This document shows positions 1 to 11,259 of a stretch of 64,000 nucleotides of DNA, piece after piece; within the stretch, counting starts at the first letter, position 1, and each line of letters begins with the position of its first letter. The translations under genes were made by a program, and so were the position numbers. The stretch lies in NCBI GenBank assembly GCA_032622095.1, contig CP136065.1, positions 40,737,503-40,801,502 of the forward strand, given 5' to 3'. Under the pieces are notes generated by a model. The model saw only the letters and a list, made by a program, of their open reading frames with translations. It was not told the origin of the DNA and made no database searches. The stretch is from Siphonodentalium dalli. Lineage: Eukaryota; Mollusca; Scaphopoda; Gadilida; Siphonodentaliidae.

Positions 1-1084
1 AAAACAAATTAACCTTATAAATAGGTAGTTTATCATCGTATATGTCTTGACACATCTCGTGTGGAATGTTTTAACGACTGTGTAATTAATAATTTATTTC
101 AATATTATTTCCAAAACGAATGTAGTCGACGAGTCTGTTATCCTTGTCGGTTGTTAGTTGAGACGGGGCCTCGTGGGGGGTAATATGTTCTGCATGGAGA
201 TTCGGACACATATTACAACATATCGCGGGTGTATATTAACGCCACATATTTACATAGCCTGCCTGTGTTACAATAAATCATGTTAGGTGATTGGTCAACT
301 GCCAATTGGGTCACCCGGTTTACATCCCAATAATGCGAAGAGTGAATCACGAACATGAAGTTATAAAGCTGATGACATCCGAACTAAACACTAAACGCGA
401 TCAGCAGAATAATTGGGCGTGCTTTTAATAGTTCAGCCGAATTGCATCTGAAGCTAATTATTTATATCGATCACGTTATCGTGGCTAAGAGTATAGAAAT
501 CGTATATTGGGCTGACTTAATGTGCTGCATGGGCTAATCTCAAATTATCGGTAGATTTCGCGAAAATAAATAAGAATACACTCAGCTTTTTTATGGGAAT
601 ACACCATCATCAAAAAGCTATATAAACATAAACAATGAAAGTAGTGGGTGTGTTATAGGGGGAAACTGCTCTGTGATCGTTTGGGCACATTTAGTGTAAA
701 CATGCAATTTAAGGAACAGCGTTTATCCCTTTCTATGCTAAGTGCATTATCCCATTGAGATATACAAGGGTCAATTATTCATTTGGAGGGGTGTTGAGGA
801 AAAATGAGCAGACGACAAACAGACGAAAAGATAATATTCCCGTGCAGATGGATTCATATTCATTGGTTGGAAATGTTTAGTTAATAAGTTCAACAATCGA
901 CAAAACGTCAATGTCCGTAAGTACGCCTGCTCTGCGTCTTGCTACTGCGAATTCTACAAACCTTGACCCCACATACCCTAGAGTTTTTGAGAAACACTTT
1001 ACTAATCTTAAAGGGATACTGTACCCAAAATGTTGTTGTTGGTTTCTATAGTCTCCGAGTCGGAGAATAAGGTAACACTTTTTT
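1..1084. other. Unassigned AT-rich DNA with a fragment of TTAA-MITE family B
   Basis: No gene is recognised. Around 719-885 there is a degraded copy of family B (see 5766-6024). It shares the CCCTTTCTAT terminus, the ATTCATTTGGAGGGGTGT block and the GAGCAGACGACA block. The rest shows no coding signal or clear repeat. Confidence 0.5.
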
Positions 1085-1150
1085 AAGGACGACCAGCTGG
1101 GCGCAGCCCAGCCGCGCATATGTTGCGCAACATATGCGCAGGTCGTCCTT
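1085..1150. other. Nested palindrome forming a three-way junction
   Basis: An outer 10-bp stem (AAGGACGACC at 1085-1094 with GGTCGTCCTT at 1141-1150) encloses two hairpins. The first is at 1096-1112, GCTGGGC/GCCCAGC with a GCA loop. The second, at 1114-1139, is a perfect 26-bp palindrome GCGCATATGTTGC/GCAACATATGCGC. Only a few bases are unpaired. This could extrude as a cruciform or fold as a T-shaped RNA. It may be the tip of a foldback element. The fold is seen directly; its function is unknown. Confidence 0.8.
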
Positions 1151-1178
1151 ATACTAAGTTCGCTTTCGAACATGGGCG

Positions 1179-1233
1179 CCGCCATCTTGAATTAGGTGCG
1201 CCGCCATCTTGGATTTGAGGGGCCGCCATCTTG
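1179..1233 (+). promoter_or_regulatory. Three YY1-type motifs at exact 22-bp spacing
   Basis: CCGCCATCTTG occurs at 1179-1189, 1201-1211 and 1223-1233, each 22 bp apart, or about two helical turns. The motif matches the known animal YY1/PHO core (GCCATNTTG). The array begins 29 bp after the three-way palindrome at 1085-1150. No gene start is recognised next to it, so the regulatory role is inferred. It could be internal sequence of a mobile element. Confidence 0.5.
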
Positions 1234-1814
1234 AAACGTCATTGCAATTAAATTAAAACTACAAAATGTTACTTTTCATATAGCCAGCATAACAGTATCC
1301 ATTGCGTTAAGGCATTACATGGTTTATTCTTTGAACAATAATCATGACTTAAATCATAAATATTGTCGACCGGACTCGGGTTGCTATGCCATTCGGGAAA
1401 TGTCGGAAATTTACGTAAAACTGCAAATTTTCCTTAGCCAACTCGCGAAAACAACATAATTCATATCGTAAATATCTTGAATGTTTATCATATAACTAAA
1501 TCAACTTTTCTTTAGTTTAGTAAATTAGTAGAAACATGTTCACGTAAACTGTAAGGTTACGTCATATGTTGTATCCAAAGCGACGTCATATTGGTACGCG
1601 CATTTTCCCGCGAAAGTTATTGACGTTTTGACAGCGACGCGACATAGCACACAAAGCATGCATAATGTTGGCATGGTTCGCATTGGGTTAATTGGTTGGG
1701 TTGACGTTGTTTCATAGTACATGGCTCCGAGTCCGCGCTGGTATAACTGTAGCTCCATGCTATTGTAATCAAACTGATCAAATCCCAACCTATAAAATCA
1801 CTATAGAATTTGTA

Positions 1815-2740
1815 GGGGAAACTGGGGTGGAGTGGGACAGTGGGTGCTGTGGGACAGTAGAGATAACTCAATACCATCCATGAGTTGCCTCAGCTGTATG
1901 GATTCATTTGATGCTCATAAGATGTCCGAAGCACATATGACATGAATAATATGTGTGGCAAGCATATTAAAGTTTTATGTGAAAAAAGGGTTTTTATGGA
2001 ATCTGAGCAATTTTTTTTGGAACACAACATTTTGAAATATTTAATTAAAGTACATATGAGAGATATTTTCTTACCGACTCTGGGCTCTGAAACAACTTTT
2101 TGGGCTTCAAATTGCATATCTGTTTCAATACCTTAGAATAGGCATGTTGCTAGAATATTGACTCAACCGACACATGACCATGTCGGGGTAGAGTGGGACA
2201 TTTGGCTTGGTGTACATTGGGACGGTTAGTTACAGCAATGTATAGTTGAGCAGATCTTTGGAAAATACCATTCCTGGTTGCTTTTATCTTCTGCATGTAT
2301 AGACACCCAACAGAATGTTTTTTAATTATTTTGTCAGATTAGAATTGGGCCCTATGGATCGACACTGTGTCCCACTCCTCCCCGATTGAGTGGAAGTATC
2401 AATAAAACATTATGTTTCAACTATATAAATGTGTGTTACCACATAACTAATTTCCCTCTTTGAATGAATAACTGTTTCGTTTGTTGTTATGGGGTATGTT
2501 ATTGAATTCCAATGGGTGACCCATTGTACCCCATGACCCGGGGAAGTGTGGGACATTTGGGAACCTTGTTTTAAGTTGCCAGCATGGGAAATATATCAAG
2601 TTGGCAATGGTATACACAGTCATATTAGTTGCGGTAAACAATTATGTATAAATCGTACACAAAACAACAGTTGGATATGTAGCACAAATTGAGTTCTGGG
2701 CCTTGGAAGAAAAAATGTCCCACTCCACCCCAGTTCCCCC
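1815..2740. mobile_element. Non-autonomous TIR DNA transposon, about 926 bp
   Basis: The left end GGGGAAACTGGGGTGGAG is mirrored by the right end CTCCACCCCAGTTCCCCC, and both are bordered by TA. The inverted repeat continues inward as AGTGGGACA/TGTCCCACT. The GTGGGACA motif recurs inside (about 1850, 2190, 2370 and 2545) in both orientations, like subterminal transposase-binding repeats. No transposase reading frame is visible. The superfamily is not assigned. Confidence 0.75.
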
Positions 2741-3715
2741 TACAGGTACAAACAAACATGTTCTTGGAAATTGAATGTTCTTCCTTACTTATATTCTAAT
2801 GATTTGGGTTGTGATTTGAAACAAACAAACAACCCAAATTATGAGGGGGTAAACCCAAGTTCTCACTCATAATAACCCCAATTTCCAACCAAGGCCAAGG
2901 GTTGTGGAGGCGAGTACAACTAATATTTCATCCAAATTGAGAATTGGCATATGTGCCAGTCAAAAAAATGGCCCCGGGGAGCCACGATCGAAAGGCTGGA
3001 AGATACATGTATGAGTACAATATGATAATTATGAGGTACCGTGGCAGACCCAACCCCCCTACCACAAGCAACCAACTTCGTGTACGTAATTGGTTATAAG
3101 AAATATTTATAGTTAATTAAATCAACACATATTAGTCTGAGTAGTGCAGGTCGTGACTACACGGTCGTCCTTTTTTACATGGATTTCAATGCCATAATTT
3201 CTTGTTTCCATTATTTGAAAGTCTGTTGAGTACGGAGTAGTGTTGCGGATGGCAAATTTACCGGAATGCAAAAATACAAATTGTCGTTGTCGAGTAATTT
3301 TTGTACAGTTTTCAACCAAATGTATCAAATAAAAGTTATATTATATGCATACTAGTCCCATATACTCATTTAAGTTATTGTATCGTCACTAGTGAGTGAG
3401 TGGCTTGAGTTGTCTCCCCGTATCATCATAATGTTTTAATCGATCGTGTGTGCGATCGGTTTACCAATCCAGTATCCCTCAATAAATTTGATTACGTTTT
3501 GTACACGGAAATTCGTAATTTAATTGACGCCATTTTATGGCTCCAGTCATAAATTCAATTTATATCAAATTATTAACTTTGATTTTAAGATAGCATATTA
3601 ACCTGAGCGTTTACAGAATACATCTTCGACTCAAATTACTTATGTTTCTATATATTATCGATAATAGATCGTTGTTATCACCGGAAATTTATTGAAAATG
3701 GCGTACATTACCCCT
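2741..3715. other. Intergenic, no gene seen
   Basis: AT-rich sequence. The only visible structure is a short inverted repeat, ATTTGGGTTGT near 2802 with ACAACCCAAAT near 2829. No coding or RNA gene is supported. Confidence 0.5.
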
Positions 3716-4219
3716 TTAAAGGCACGGGCGGCCTTAATTGTCGAAAATATTCATATTTGTTCCAAACACCGTAAACAGAAAAACATTAACACGCATACAG
3801 TTCCGTTCATATATACCATGACCATCGCGTAAACAGCATGTTATCATAAAGACCTACTATATTTTACCTAAGTAAGAGTCTGATTGTGTTACAGAAGACA
3901 GCACAATGCTACTGGCTAATCACACACAAATGGATAAACGCTCTTTATTAGTTCCATAGCAGGTATTCACCAACAAAGTACGCTTTTTATGTTTACCATC
4001 ATAATATAATCATACACCAGAAAAGTAACTTTTTATGCTTTTGTTTACATAACAATGATGGTCAGACATATGACCATAACATACTGTTTATGCTATATTT
4101 CTCATTTGTATACGGACAAAGTCTATCTACATTTTGATGTTCTTTCTGTTTGTGGCGGTTTTTGACGGGTGGAGATATTTTCACTGGATTCCCACCGCCA
4201 AGGCCAACCGTGTCTTTAA
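3716..4219. mobile_element. TTAA-flanked MITE, family E, copy E1
   Basis: The copy is bounded by TTAA on both sides (3716-3719 and 4216-4219). Ends AGGCACGGGCGGCC and GGCCAACCGTGTCT are inverted repeats. Shared family blocks include AATCACACACAAATG, AACGCTCTTTATTA, TTTTGTTTACATAACAA and GCGGTTTTTGACGG. Length is 504 bp. TTAA target duplication is characteristic of piggyBac-type transposases. No transposase is encoded, so the element would need one in trans. Confidence 0.85.
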
Positions 4220-4787
4220 CGTTAAAGTGATGTGAAACACTCCGATAGGGTGTTCAAATGGAAATGGAGAATAATCTTGTTCAAACTAGTTCAGTATTTT
4301 TACAAATATTATATTCAAATTGATAATACACACCATCATTCGTATATACTAATTAAATGCAGTGACTATCGATGTCGAAATCGTTTTCCTTAGTTTATCG
4401 CCGATCGATGCGTACCGAATTTATAGATATAATATTTACAATTGGGCGTAGTTCAGACGATGTTTTCTATGGAGTGGTACGGTCGATTTGCTACAAAGTG
4501 CGGATGACCATATCATACCTTTTTGGAAAGTTCGAATACTTATCTAGTGACAAGAAGAAGCGGAATTTTGATTTTCATCCCAGGTTGGTTATTATTGAAC
4601 ATTATTAAAAAGTAGGTCACCATTGTTTATCATTGTTTATAATATTTCCCTCAAATGTCACAAATCAAAACATAAAATGAAAATCTGCTTTGCGTTGTCA
4701 CTAGATACTCAAACATTCCAATAAGACATAAAGTATTATTCTACGAACAAATTTGATTTTTGAGACAATGCAAATTTCTTGAGATTG
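4220..4787. other. Intergenic, no gene seen
   Basis: A 78-codon open frame exists at 4372-4608, but it has no recognisable domain and no splice context. I see nothing else. Confidence 0.4.
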
Positions 4788-4867
4788 GGTGGGATACGAA
4801 CCCCGGCCCGACGGCGAGCGGGCCTTGCGACTCAAAGTCCGACGTCAATACCACACGGCCACCGAAG
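4788..4867 (-). repeat. tRNA-derived SINE head
   Basis: On the minus strand, GGCCGTGTGGTATTGACGTC resembles a tRNA A box. About 45 bases on, GGGTTCGTATCCC matches the RNA polymerase III B box (GGTTCGANTCC). There is no clean cloverleaf with a full acceptor stem, and the sequence runs into AT-rich DNA. A SINE promoter is more likely than a functional tRNA. Confidence 0.6.
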
Positions 4868-5357
4868 CATATTATTCTACGGTTTGTAAATATTGAGTAA
4901 TCTTGTCTTGAAAATTAACTCTGAATTCCCAATTTAAATGTTGCCGCTTTACCTCCCTCTTAACAAAGTGTCCACATTGCAAGCACCAGAGTTTATTACA
5001 CAAGTTGCTAACAGGAAAAAACGGCATATTGGATCTGCACAAACAGACGACGGTGGTTGGAGTCAAATTTAAGTGACAATAAACATCTACAGGGAACACT
5101 ACCAAAACCTTGTAGAGCGAACACAAAATCTAGATATAAAATCTGTTCTCAGACAATGGATACCTTAACAAAGCGTGCATAACACACGCATTCGGTCACA
5201 CATCAGCATGGCCACTATTGCCTACACGGGGTTCTCCTGTTAGTCTTGGATTTGTGTAGACGATCCGAGAAGAGTTTTGTAGACACGTTCCGGGTTTGTG
5301 TGCATAGTATCGTTCGCTCGGTGTAATCATGTTGGATGTTCTCAGACCAGGAACAAC

Positions 5358-5628
5358 AATTTGCTATGATGTTGGTTGGTCCTACTAATCGGCTATGATG
5401 TGGGTTGGTCCTACTTATTTGCTATAATGTAGGTTGGTCCTTTTAATTTGCTATGGTGTCGGTTGGGCCTGCTAATTTGCTATGGTGTCGGTTGGCCCTG
5501 CTAATTTGCTGTGAGGTCAGTTGGGCCTGCTAATGTTATATGATGTCGATTGGCCCTGCTAATTTGCTGTGAGGTCAGTTGGGCCTGCTAATATTAAATG
5601 ATGTTGGTGTGTCCTACTGATTTAGCTA
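5358..5628 (+). repeat. 29-bp tandem repeat array, about 9-10 copies
   Basis: The unit is close to TTTGCTATGGTGTCGGTTGG followed by GCCTGCTAA. Later copies also pair into a 58-bp double unit. The array is followed (5629-5735) by sequence matching the arms of the foldback element at 7627-8085: GGGGCAAAGTGATGTCGTT, CCCGTTATTTT and GAAACATTCAAG. One or two copies of the same unit sit in that element's arms. Confidence 0.85.
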
Positions 5629-5765
5629 TTTCGGTGGGGCAAAGTGATGTCGTTGAAGTCCCGTTATTTTCTCAAATTATCATTTTTGCAATGTTTCGAT
5701 GAAAACCCAGTGTCGGCATGAAACATTCAAGTACATATATACTTTAAAACTATTTGCTATTGTTG

Positions 5766-6024
5766 TTAAACCTTTTCTATAGTAAACACTCATTGAAGAG
5801 TAGTTCCCATAGGGAATGTTCATATAATAATTTCAACAAAGGCTTTGTTGAAATTGTTATCTGAACATTTCTCACAAGTAAATATGATCCTTCTGCACGT
5901 GTGTTTCGTATGTCTGTCGTCTGCTCATTTTTGCTCTGGACACCCCTCCAAATGAATGATCGACTATTCCAATGTATACTTTTATAACTGAGTGGGAGAA
6001 TCCATTCAGTATAGAAAGGGTTGA
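5766..6024 (-). mobile_element. TTAA-flanked MITE, family B, copy B2
   Basis: The left end TTAAACCTTTTCTATAGTAA and right end CAGTATAGAAAGGGTTGA are inverted repeats, so the right TTAA has decayed to TTGA. Internal blocks ATTCATTTGGAGGGGTGT, GAGCAGACGACAGACA (minus strand) and a TTCAACAAAG/CTTTGTTGAA palindrome recur in the other B copies. The open frames crossing it are not conserved between copies and are not genes. Confidence 0.8.
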
Positions 6025-6173
6025 ACAACTATCGAAGGAGCCATCTTTATTATGGTTACTTTTCTTCGAATCGTTCATATTAGCCAAAGCCCGCTAAACC
6101 TTTTATCAACAACCTCATCTTGTCCCATCAACATCATAACTGTATCATCAGGACGCAATGGGTTATTAGCAAG

Positions 6174-6537
6174 CCTGGGTTTAGTTTGCCTGTCATTTTC
6201 AGAATGAGGTCACCAGAAGGTGAATTTAGTGACGATATTCCGCATATCCGGCATGCATCACTAAACTCACCTTCTGGGAATCTCATTATGCATGGCCTCA
6301 TCTACTATGGGAGACATAGACTCTGATTGAAGTTCCCAAATGGTGAATATTGTGATGAACATCCATTGGGAACCTCGATTATCAATGTGTCTTCTGCCAA
6401 TTTGGGGGTATAGATAATCTAAACTAAAAAAAGAAATAGAATCTATGTGAAATTTGATAATAAAGAAACTTTACAAAGAAACTAAATTCACCATTTGTGG
6501 ACATCATTCTGCAAATGACAGGCACACTAAACTCAGG
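6174..6537. mobile_element. TIR MITE, family D, copy D1
   Basis: The left arm CCTGGGTTTAGTTTGCCTGT then CATTTTCAGAATGAGGT is mirrored by the right arm ACATCATTCTGCAAATGACA then GGCACACTAAACTCAGG. A second copy is at 23222-23553. Inside, short inverted blocks CACCAGAAGGTGAATTTAGTG and CACTAAACTCACCTTCTGG form a hairpin. No protein is encoded. Confidence 0.8.
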
Positions 6538-6772
6538 CCTGGTGACTAGTGTGTACATTTATCTCGCCAGAAAATGTCTACCAATTGTTGCATGTACCAT
6601 ACTTTGATACGCTAGGTCCAGACAAGCCGATATAGTTCAGGAGTGTGATTAACATGCTTCGCACGTTCAGTCTGATACTATTTATGGTATGTCTACATCT
6701 ACAGAAAGGGGAGAATATCAGATTAATCCTTCCATGACTGAAGCTTCCTGAAATTTTACGAACACCCTGTGT

Positions 6773-7266
6773 CAATGCATTATCTTATATACAAGGAGCC
6801 TCGCATATATAACAAAATGGATTGGCAACTTTACCCAACAGAACGGCCCTGTGCCAATGCATTCTCTAATATATGCGAGTCGACCATAGGTCGCCTCGCA
6901 TATATAAGAGAATGCATTGGCTTAACACATATTAAAAATGATAAAATTGTCAAAGAATGTAGAAAAATATTTAAAAAATTGTTAAAAAATGTAAGAAAAA
7001 ATTGTTAAAGAATGTAAGAAAAATGGTAAAAAGCGTTTTTTTAGGCCAATGCATTCTCTTATATATGCGAGGCGACCTATGGTCGACTCGCATATATAAG
7101 AGAATGCATTGGCAAAGGGCATAACTGTAACCATCACAATGTGGTCAATGAACCGGTTCCAATGCTATCCATATTTGTATGGTGTTATTGAGACAGACCG
7201 AAGATATTTTAGGCTGTTGAAACTTTATTTGGGCGTTTTTGGCCGGTTTGTTGGGTAAAGGGTTAA
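6773..7266. mobile_element. TTAA MITE, family A, copy A1, with hairpin modules
   Basis: The right end GGTTTGTTGGGTAAAGGG then TTAA (7263-7266) is intact. The left end (TTTACCCAACAG near 6830) has lost its TTAA. Two copies of the 69-nt hairpin lie at 6853-6921 and 7045-7113. A degenerate hairpin (6773-6827) precedes the left end, so it may belong to an older insertion. Between hairpins is an A/T spacer also found in A2 and A3. Confidence 0.8.
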
Positions 7267-7387
7267 CAATATTTACCTTGGCATTGCAAGCCAGTGCAAT
7301 CTCTTTAAAATACGAGGCTATAAGAGAATGCGCTGTTACATGATCTTTTATGTTGCATCGCGTGCAGCTCCCGCCATGAAAGGGTTA
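7263..7387. mobile_element. TTAA MITE, family G, copy G3, abutting A1
   Basis: This copy starts at the same TTAA that ends A1 and closes with GCAGCTCCCGCCATGAAAGGG then TTAA (7384-7387). Its right end matches the left end of G1 at 49445 in inverse orientation (CCCTTTGGTGACGGGAGCTG). Inside is a degraded version of the ATGCGAGGC/CTTATATA hairpin. It is probably a decayed copy inserted next to A1. Confidence 0.6.
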
Positions 7388-7626
7388 AGTATTGAAATCC
7401 TTGGTCGTGTTAATTTATTTGGAATGATTTATTTTTACAATATTCTATATATAATAAATTCATACATTTTGCATGTATATAATTAACAAATAATCTACAT
7501 GTATGTGAATCAAACACGCTGTCAACAGTTGAAAAACGTGTATATAGGTGGTATTGTGAGACTGTCTTTCATTATTGACAGAATCGCAGCCACATATAAT
7601 ATGCGGAACGTGTTTTCAACTGCAGG

Positions 7627-8085
7627 AACACCCCTGGTCAAGTGGTCCTGCTAATGTGCTATGATGCTGTTAGGGCAAACTGATGCTGTTAACAAAAAGT
7701 GCCGTTATATTTTTTTAATTAGTCCGTTTCGCGGTGTTCCGATAATCTGAACATATCCAACGAAAGCCATTATGCATATCAAAAATTTAAAAATATATTT
7801 ATTGCGAAATATTTGTAATACTTTTTATTAGTTTTTGAAAATCGACTATAATCAAGATGGTTATTCGCGTCATTTTAGAAACATCAGCGCAGTCATTATT
7901 ATATTTAAAAAAATCTATATATGCTCTTGAATGTTTCAAACACACAGTTTTTTCTCTCAAATCACAACTTTAGAAAAAATAACGGCACTTTTTCGTAACG
8001 TCGTCAGTTTGCCCTAACCGTATCATAGCAATTCAGCAGCACCGCCAGCATCATATCATATTAGCAGGACCACTTGACCAGGTGT
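7627..8085. mobile_element. Foldback element with long inverted arms
   Basis: The left arm (CCTGGTCAAGTGGTCCTGCT, then GGGCAAACTGATG and AAAAAGTGCCGTTAT) is inverted at the right (ATAACGGCACTTTTT, CAGTTTGCCCTAAC, AGCAGGACCACTTGACCAGG). The arms are about 80-100 bp with an AT-rich centre. The left arm holds one copy and the right arm two copies of the unit that forms the array at 5358-5628. No coding capacity is visible. Confidence 0.85.
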
Positions 8086-8466
8086 GAGGCAGTATGTGCC
8101 TTTCTGTGTAGACGTGATCAATTTGTCCACCATCGCAATAAATCATAGTACTTCACAAATGAATAATAAATATGACCAGAATGGGAAGAACAATTGGTCA
8201 ACTGTTGCAGGAATACATTTTGTCTGCATGCATGTGTACTAAATGCTCTCATATATTAAACTATAAAAATAGCATCTGCATGGCATTGCCCCTAATACAG
8301 GTCATGTGATATATCGTGAAACTCTGCCACATGGAATAAATAGGCACTGACAACACTATTTTTTCAGCAGTTTTCCCTCGTGCCACTATAAAGAAGTAGT
8401 CCAGGTTTGAAAGCCAGAGTTGGGATCATTAGTATAACCAAAATATGTGTGAAGGACTATTTAGTG
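8086..8466. other. Intergenic, no gene seen
   Basis: AT-rich sequence without a recognisable repeat, open frame or RNA signal. Confidence 0.5.
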
Positions 8467-9004
8467 TTAACCCTTTACCCAACAAACCGGCCAAAACCGG
8501 CCAAATAAAGCTTCAATAGCCTAAAATATCTTCGGTCTGTCTCAATAGAACCATACAAATATGGATATCATTGGAATCGGCTCCTTGAGCACATTGTGAT
8601 AGTTACAGTTATGCCATGTGCCAATGCATTATCTTATATATGCGAGTCGACCATAGGTCGCCTCGCATATATAAGAGAATGCATTGGCCTAACAAAAATC
8701 TTTTTTTACCATTTTTTCTTACATTCTTTAACAATTTTATAATTTTTAATGTGTTAAGCCAATGCATTCTCTTATATATGCGAGGTGACCTATGGTCGAC
8801 TCGCATATATAAGAGAATGCATTGGCCTAAAAAAAATCTTTTTGTAACACTTTTTACCATTTTTTCTTACATTCTTTAACAATTTTATAATTTTTAATGT
8901 GTTAAGCCAATGCATTCTCTTATATATGCGAGGCGACCTATGGTCGACTCGCATATATAAGAGAATGCATTGGCACAGGGCCCTTCTGTTGGGTAAAGGG
9001 TTAA
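8467..9004. mobile_element. TTAA MITE, family A, copy A2 (complete), three hairpins
   Basis: TTAACCCTTTACCCAACA at the left and TGTTGGGTAAAGGGTTAA at the right give an intact 538-bp element with TTAA at both ends. Subterminal GGCCAAAACCGGCC is followed by a block (AGCCTAAAATATCTTCGGTC) also found in A1, A3 and (partly) A4. Three copies of the 69-nt hairpin are at 8620-8688, 8758-8826 and 8906-8974, separated by an A/T spacer. Each hairpin plus spacer is a 138-148-bp tandem unit. Confidence 0.9.
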
Positions 9005-9905
9005 TAGATGTATATGGAAAGTGTTTATTTTTATTGAACATATATATTTCTCTTTATCTGGAGTATATCGTCCCAATGTTCAGAATTCCTTTCTCTGAGA
9101 CAACAATGATTCTACACCATATACCATTGACATATTCAACGATGCTCTGTACACCCATGATATCAATGGGTAGATGATAAAATCCGCAAAAGGGCCAAAT
9201 TCGCCAGTGTCGCGGTTATTGAAACATATTAATTCCATTGCCATGTTGTATCTAAAGCCACACGCTATGGAGTTAATTGTTGATATTAAGGATTCCGACA
9301 TTGTATAATACTGATTTGACACACAACAAGGACCACCCCTTTAATCTGTTTCCATGGCGCTCGCTGTATCATCCAGATGTCGTGCTGTCAGTAAAATGCA
9401 TGGCCTGCACAACCAACATCAACATTTTGAATGACGATGCGCAAAGCCACCATCTGAGGTGGATCATACACATAACATACATGTATATACACTAGGTACA
9501 TGGCCTAATATCTTCACGAAGCATTATAAAAGTAACACATGCTTCATACAAATCAAAATAAACACAAATCATTGTGGATCAATTCACAAAAATTATTCAC
9601 ATTGTTTAAGATGCTGTACTTGCCAGATCACCGGCAAATACTATCTCAGTTTTCGGAAGATTTATTTCAGAAATATGCTCACCCGCTCCAGGAGCGACAT
9701 AATTATGTTTTATCAATAACAACCATAAAAATTATCTTTCGTAGGAGATAACAAATAGTATTTTTGGAATATTCTGTTCACGAATGTCTGTGAATTCATT
9801 ACATACTATGGGAATGTGGTATTCGTCCCCTATCCAGTTAAAAAATTGGTCACAAATATACTTATTTGAGTTCCTCTATAGGCTATAGCGCCACTGTCCT
9901 TTTTA
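9005..9905. other. Intergenic, no gene seen
   Basis: Several short open frames overlap on both strands, none with a recognisable domain or splice context. Confidence 0.4.
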
Positions 9906-9916
9906 TATGGGAATTC

Positions 9917-9956
9917 GGTGGTTCGAAATTTCACCATGGTGAAATTTCGAACCACC
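9917..9956. repeat. Perfect 40-bp palindrome
   Basis: GGTGGTTCGAAATTTCACCA is followed directly by its exact reverse complement, with no loop. The outer flanks TATGGGA and TCCCATA extend the symmetry with a few mismatches. It may be the core of a foldback insertion. No second copy was noticed in the window. Confidence 0.9.
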
Positions 9957-10210
9957 TACGTCCCATAGAAAAGTTATAAGGGATCTGGTAATTTGGCAAA
10001 TAAAGCAAGTATCAGCTAATACCAGGGCGAGTCTTTTGTTTTGCCATAAAAAGATTCTCTCGATGAGTCCGATGTTTCCAGATCGCTGACAAGTTTACCC
10101 CAATGCTGTTCTATGAGAAATGATTTAATGTTTGCGCATGTCCTGTTTGGATACAGCGTTCAGCGTTAAGGAGGGCGCGTTTATTTTAGATAGAGGGAAT
10201 AGTTACAAAA

Positions 10211-11259
10211 TAAACACACTGTATTATCGAGCTTACACACTGTATTATCTAGCTTATAATAAACACACTGTATTATCGAGCTTATAATAAACACACTGTA
10301 TTATCGAGCTTATAATAAACACACTGTATTATCGAGCTTATAATAAACACACTGTATTATCGAGCTTATAATAAACACACTGTATTATCGAGCTTATAAT
10401 AAACACACTGTATTATCGAGCTTATAATAAACACACTGTATTATCGAGCTTATAATAAACACACTGTATTATCGAGCTTATAATAAACACACTGTATTAT
10501 CGAGCTTATAATAAACACACGGTATTATCGAGCTTATAATAAACACACTGTATTATCGAGCTTATAATAAACACACTGTATTATCGAGCTTATAATAAAC
10601 ACACTGTATTATCGAGCTTATAATAAACACACTGTATTATCGAGCTTGTAATAAACACACTGTATTATCGAGCTTATAAACACACTGTATTATCGAGCTT
10701 ATAATAAACACACTGTATTATCGAGCTTATAATAAACACACTGTATTATCGAGCTTATAATAAACACACTGTATTATCGAGCTTATAATAAACACACTGT
10801 ATTATCGAGCTTATAATAAACACACTGTATTATCGAGCTTATAATAAACACACTGTATTATCGAGCTTATAATAAACACACTGTATTATCGAGCTTATAA
10901 TAAACACACTGTATTATCGAGCTTATAATAAACACACTGTATTATCGAGCTTATAATAAACACACTGTATTATCGAGCTTATAATAAACACACTGTATTA
11001 TCGAGCTTATAATAAACACACGGTATTATCGAGCTTATATTAAACACACTGTATTATCGAGCTTATAATAAACATACTGTATTATCGAGCTTATAATAAA
11101 CACACTGTATTATCGAGCTTATAAACACACTGTATTATCGAGCTTATAATAAACACACTGTATTATCGAGCTTATAATAAACACACTGTATTATCGAGCT
11201 TATAATAAACACACTGTATTATCGAGCTTATAATAAACACACTGTATTATCGAGCTTAT
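10211..11259 (+). repeat. 28-bp satellite array, about 37 copies
   Basis: The monomer is AATAAACACACTGTATTATC plus GAGCTTAT, nearly invariant. A few units are shortened by 3-4 bp (near 10670 and 11120) and single-base variants occur (GGTATTATC near 10520 and 11020). The high identity suggests recent amplification or strong homogenisation. A single inverted unit lies beyond the foldback arms at 11629-11650. Confidence 0.95.

Noticed and set aside
4788-4867. Functional tRNA gene
   Set aside because: A and B box-like sequences are present, but no convincing full acceptor stem or anticodon arm could be drawn.
8609-9041. Several overlapping open frames rich in QCILLYMRVDH-type peptides on both strands
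   Set aside because: They are translations of the 69-nt hairpin. The same peptides appear at every hairpin, on both strands, with no gene context.
10211-11259. CRISPR-like array
   Set aside because: Units are contiguous with no unique spacers, and the context is eukaryotic.
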